Part shown: piece after piece, positions 4,934 through 5,173 of the stretch
Position numbering within the stretch: the stretch's first letter is position 1
Layout: every line of letters starts with the position of its first letter
Assembly (NCBI GenBank): GCA_013698305.1
Contig: JACCVC010000316.1
Coordinates: 1 to 5,173 of the forward strand
DNA from: Chloroflexia bacterium
GTDB taxonomy: Bacteria > Chloroflexota > Chloroflexia > Thermomicrobiales > UBA6265
Length of the DNA stretch: 5,173 nucleotides
Reading direction: 5' to 3'
Program-made: the position numbers and the translations under genes
Notes under the pieces: model-generated
Told to the model about the DNA's origin: nothing
The model's database searches: none
The model's input: only the letters and a program-made list of their open reading frames with translations

Positions 4934-5044
4934 GTCCCGGAGCGCGACATTTTCGGCATCGTCCGCCCGATGGGCATGGGCGCGATGAAGCGCACGTTTG
5001 ACGTCAAGCGCTACATCGAGCAGGTACGCTCCCGCTGGGTTTAG
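4934..5044 (+). pseudogene. Gene tail without a start (5'-truncated coding remnant)
   Basis: This frame reads VPERDIFGIVRPMGMGAMKRTFDVKRYIEQVRSRWV and stops at TAG (5042-5044). Most third codon positions are G or C (31 of 36), as expected for real coding sequence here, and the peptide has the balanced composition of a protein C-terminus. The frame runs back to a stop near 4866 without an upstream ATG, GTG or TTG, and its earlier part overlaps the end of the hypothetical gene. It therefore looks like the end of a gene whose front was lost. Its stop overlaps the stop of the convergent ammonia-lyase gene, a normal arrangement for an intact convergent pair. I do not recognise the family. Confidence 0.35.
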
Positions 5045-5173
5045 GACTTCGGCAGCTTCTTGCCAACGATCGACTCCCACGCCTTGGGATCGGTTGCCCC
5101 CTCGGTGACGATGATCAGCACCCGCGCCCGTTTGTCGAGATGCAGCCGGCTACGCAGGTTGGTCGCGTCCGGA
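5041..5173 (-). CDS. C-terminal part of PLP-dependent enzyme, probably diaminopropionate ammonia-lyase (partial)
   Basis: The last 43 codons of a gene entering from the right edge. The sequence PDATNLRSRLHLDKRARVLI is followed by IVTEGATDPKAWESIVGK and ends LPKS before TAA (minus strand, 5043-5041). The pattern of a short L-x-L-D segment, a hydrophobic strand, then T-E-G-x-T-D-P resembles the C-terminus of fold-type II PLP enzymes, especially diaminopropionate ammonia-lyase, which converts 2,3-diaminopropionate to pyruvate and ammonia. The catalytic lysine and PLP-binding loops lie outside the window, so a threonine synthase- or dehydratase-like relative is possible. Its stop codon overlaps that of the plus-strand gene tail ending at 5044. 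Confidence 0.6.
   Translation of the reverse strand, partial: PDATNLRSRLHLDKRARVLIIVTEGATDPKAWESIVGKKLPKS

Noticed and set aside
4898..5080. 60-codon minus-strand open frame
   Set aside because: It overlaps the recognisable C-terminus of the PLP enzyme on the same strand and is antisense to the more coding-like plus-strand tail.
1..5173. CRISPR array, tRNA, rRNA or toxin-antitoxin locus
   Set aside because: No regularly spaced repeats, tRNA-like cloverleaf, rRNA sequence or small paired genes were found on reading both strands; the three operator copies are thousands of bases apart.

Overview
GC-rich bacterial DNA with densely packed genes. The organism cannot be fixed from the sequence; a high-GC, non-proteobacterial environmental lineage such as Chloroflexota (Thermomicrobia-like) is a low-confidence guess from the protein types.

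Layout, left to right. (1) 1-259 is a perfect inverted repeat: two 119-base arms around a 21-base, partly palindromic centre. The right arm holds the 3' end of a methyltransferase gene and a sigma70-type promoter; the left arm is its mirror image. The repeat touches the window edge and may run on. (2) 193-1044 (-): class I SAM-dependent methyltransferase (MT1). (3) 1138-2385 (-): exported beta-propeller protein closely resembling the periplasmic zinc metallochaperone AztD. (4) 2572-3441 (-): second methyltransferase (MT2), apparently a paralogue of MT1. (5) 3482-3952 (-): GNAT acetyltransferase with a TTG start. (6) 3953-4238: intergenic regulatory region. (7) 4239-4904 (+): tryptophan-rich conserved hypothetical protein. 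(8) 4934-5044 (+): a coding-like gene tail without a start. (9) 5041-5173 (-): C-terminus of a PLP enzyme, probably diaminopropionate ammonia-lyase.

The most notable signal is a near-identical 21-bp dyad, core TGATAC-NN-TGT(A/C)TCA, found three times: at the centre of the inverted repeat (120-140), between -35 and -10 of the AztD-like gene's promoter (2505-2525), and between the GNAT/MT2 operon and the divergent hypothetical gene (4110-4130). Each copy lies just downstream of a leftward TTGA-type -35. The TGATA-N5-TATCA geometry is that of Fur/Zur-family boxes, and one copy controls a zinc-chaperone-like gene. The inference is a compact, probably zinc-responsive local regulon containing GNAT-MT2, AztD-like-MT1, the divergent hypothetical gene, and a further leftward unit lost at the fold-back point. 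No regulator gene and no zinc ABC transporter gene is present in the window.

The right end looks like a recombination boundary: a gene tail that has lost its 5' part overlaps the end of the ammonia-lyase gene and abuts the hypothetical gene.
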